Below, piece after piece: positions 7,389-7,432 of a stretch of DNA of 7,432 nucleotides; the first letter of the stretch is position 1; each line of letters begins with the position of its first letter. This DNA is from Bacillota bacterium (GTDB lineage: Bacteria > Bacillota > Dethiobacteria > Dethiobacterales > Dethiobacteraceae), in the NCBI GenBank assembly GCA_024650095.1, contig JANKMV010000096.1:1-7432 (forward strand), written 5' to 3'. The notes under the pieces are model-generated. The model was not told the DNA's origin and made no database searches. It was given only the letters and a program-made list of their open reading frames with translations. The position numbers and the translations under genes are program-made.

Positions 7389-7432
7389 AATTCCATTTAC
7401 ATACGTTTAGGCGCTCACAGTGGGTATAGGTC
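7389..7432 (-). other. Unexplained sequence upstream of the ilvB open frame
   Basis: These 44 nt should encode the first helix of acetolactate synthase, or hold its start and ribosome binding site. In the ilvB frame there are eight codons after TAA (TYVNGIVG, counting the GTG and next codon); the other two frames show no acetolactate synthase-like residues. No Shine-Dalgarno motif, T-box or promoter is recognisable in so short a piece. Confidence 0.5.

Overview
The window carries six protein genes, all on the minus strand, so transcription runs from high to low coordinates. In transcription order they are ilvB, ilvN, ilvC, leuC and leuD, then a terminator, a 233-nt spacer, and a gene for an elongation factor G of the EF-G-2 type followed by its own terminator. 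No mobile element, tRNA, rRNA, CRISPR array or integration site was seen.

Organism: strong GGAGG-type ribosome binding sites, GTG starts, a two-subunit isopropylmalate isomerase of the 420 + 169 residue type and an EF-G-2 paralogue all fit an anaerobic Bacillota. The wording of the proteins resembles Negativicutes (Veillonella/Selenomonas/Acidaminococcus relatives), but this is an impression from memory, not a search result. Base composition looks even across the window and nothing suggests recent transfer.

Layout: (a) 7389-7432 is sequence upstream of ilvB that does not encode a recognisable acetolactate synthase N-terminus in any frame. (b) 2443-7388 is a tight ilvBNC-leuCD block: ilvB/ilvN overlap by 4 nt, ilvN/ilvC overlap by 20 nt, ilvC/leuC are 35 nt apart, and the leuD ATG directly follows the leuC stop. 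(c) A hairpin with a U-tract at about 2403-2427 closes the block. (d) The EF-G-2 gene lies at 82-2169, with a strong ribosome binding site and a long perfect hairpin at 31-57 after its stop.

How the genes work together: IlvB/IlvN (acetohydroxyacid synthase) condense pyruvate with pyruvate or 2-oxobutyrate. IlvC (ketol-acid reductoisomerase) isomerises and reduces the product. LeuC/LeuD interconvert 2- and 3-isopropylmalate in the leucine branch. The block therefore joins the first two common steps of branched-chain amino acid synthesis to the second leucine step. ilvD, ilvE, leuA and leuB are not in the window. The EF-G-2 gene is a separate transcription unit with no evident metabolic link.

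No undescribed system was found: this is mostly ordinary housekeeping DNA. The points most worth a second look are the abnormal 5' end of ilvB at the window edge, the PGY (not PGH) switch II motif of the EF-G paralogue, the unusual cofactor loop of IlvC, and the A8 run where ilvN and ilvC overlap.
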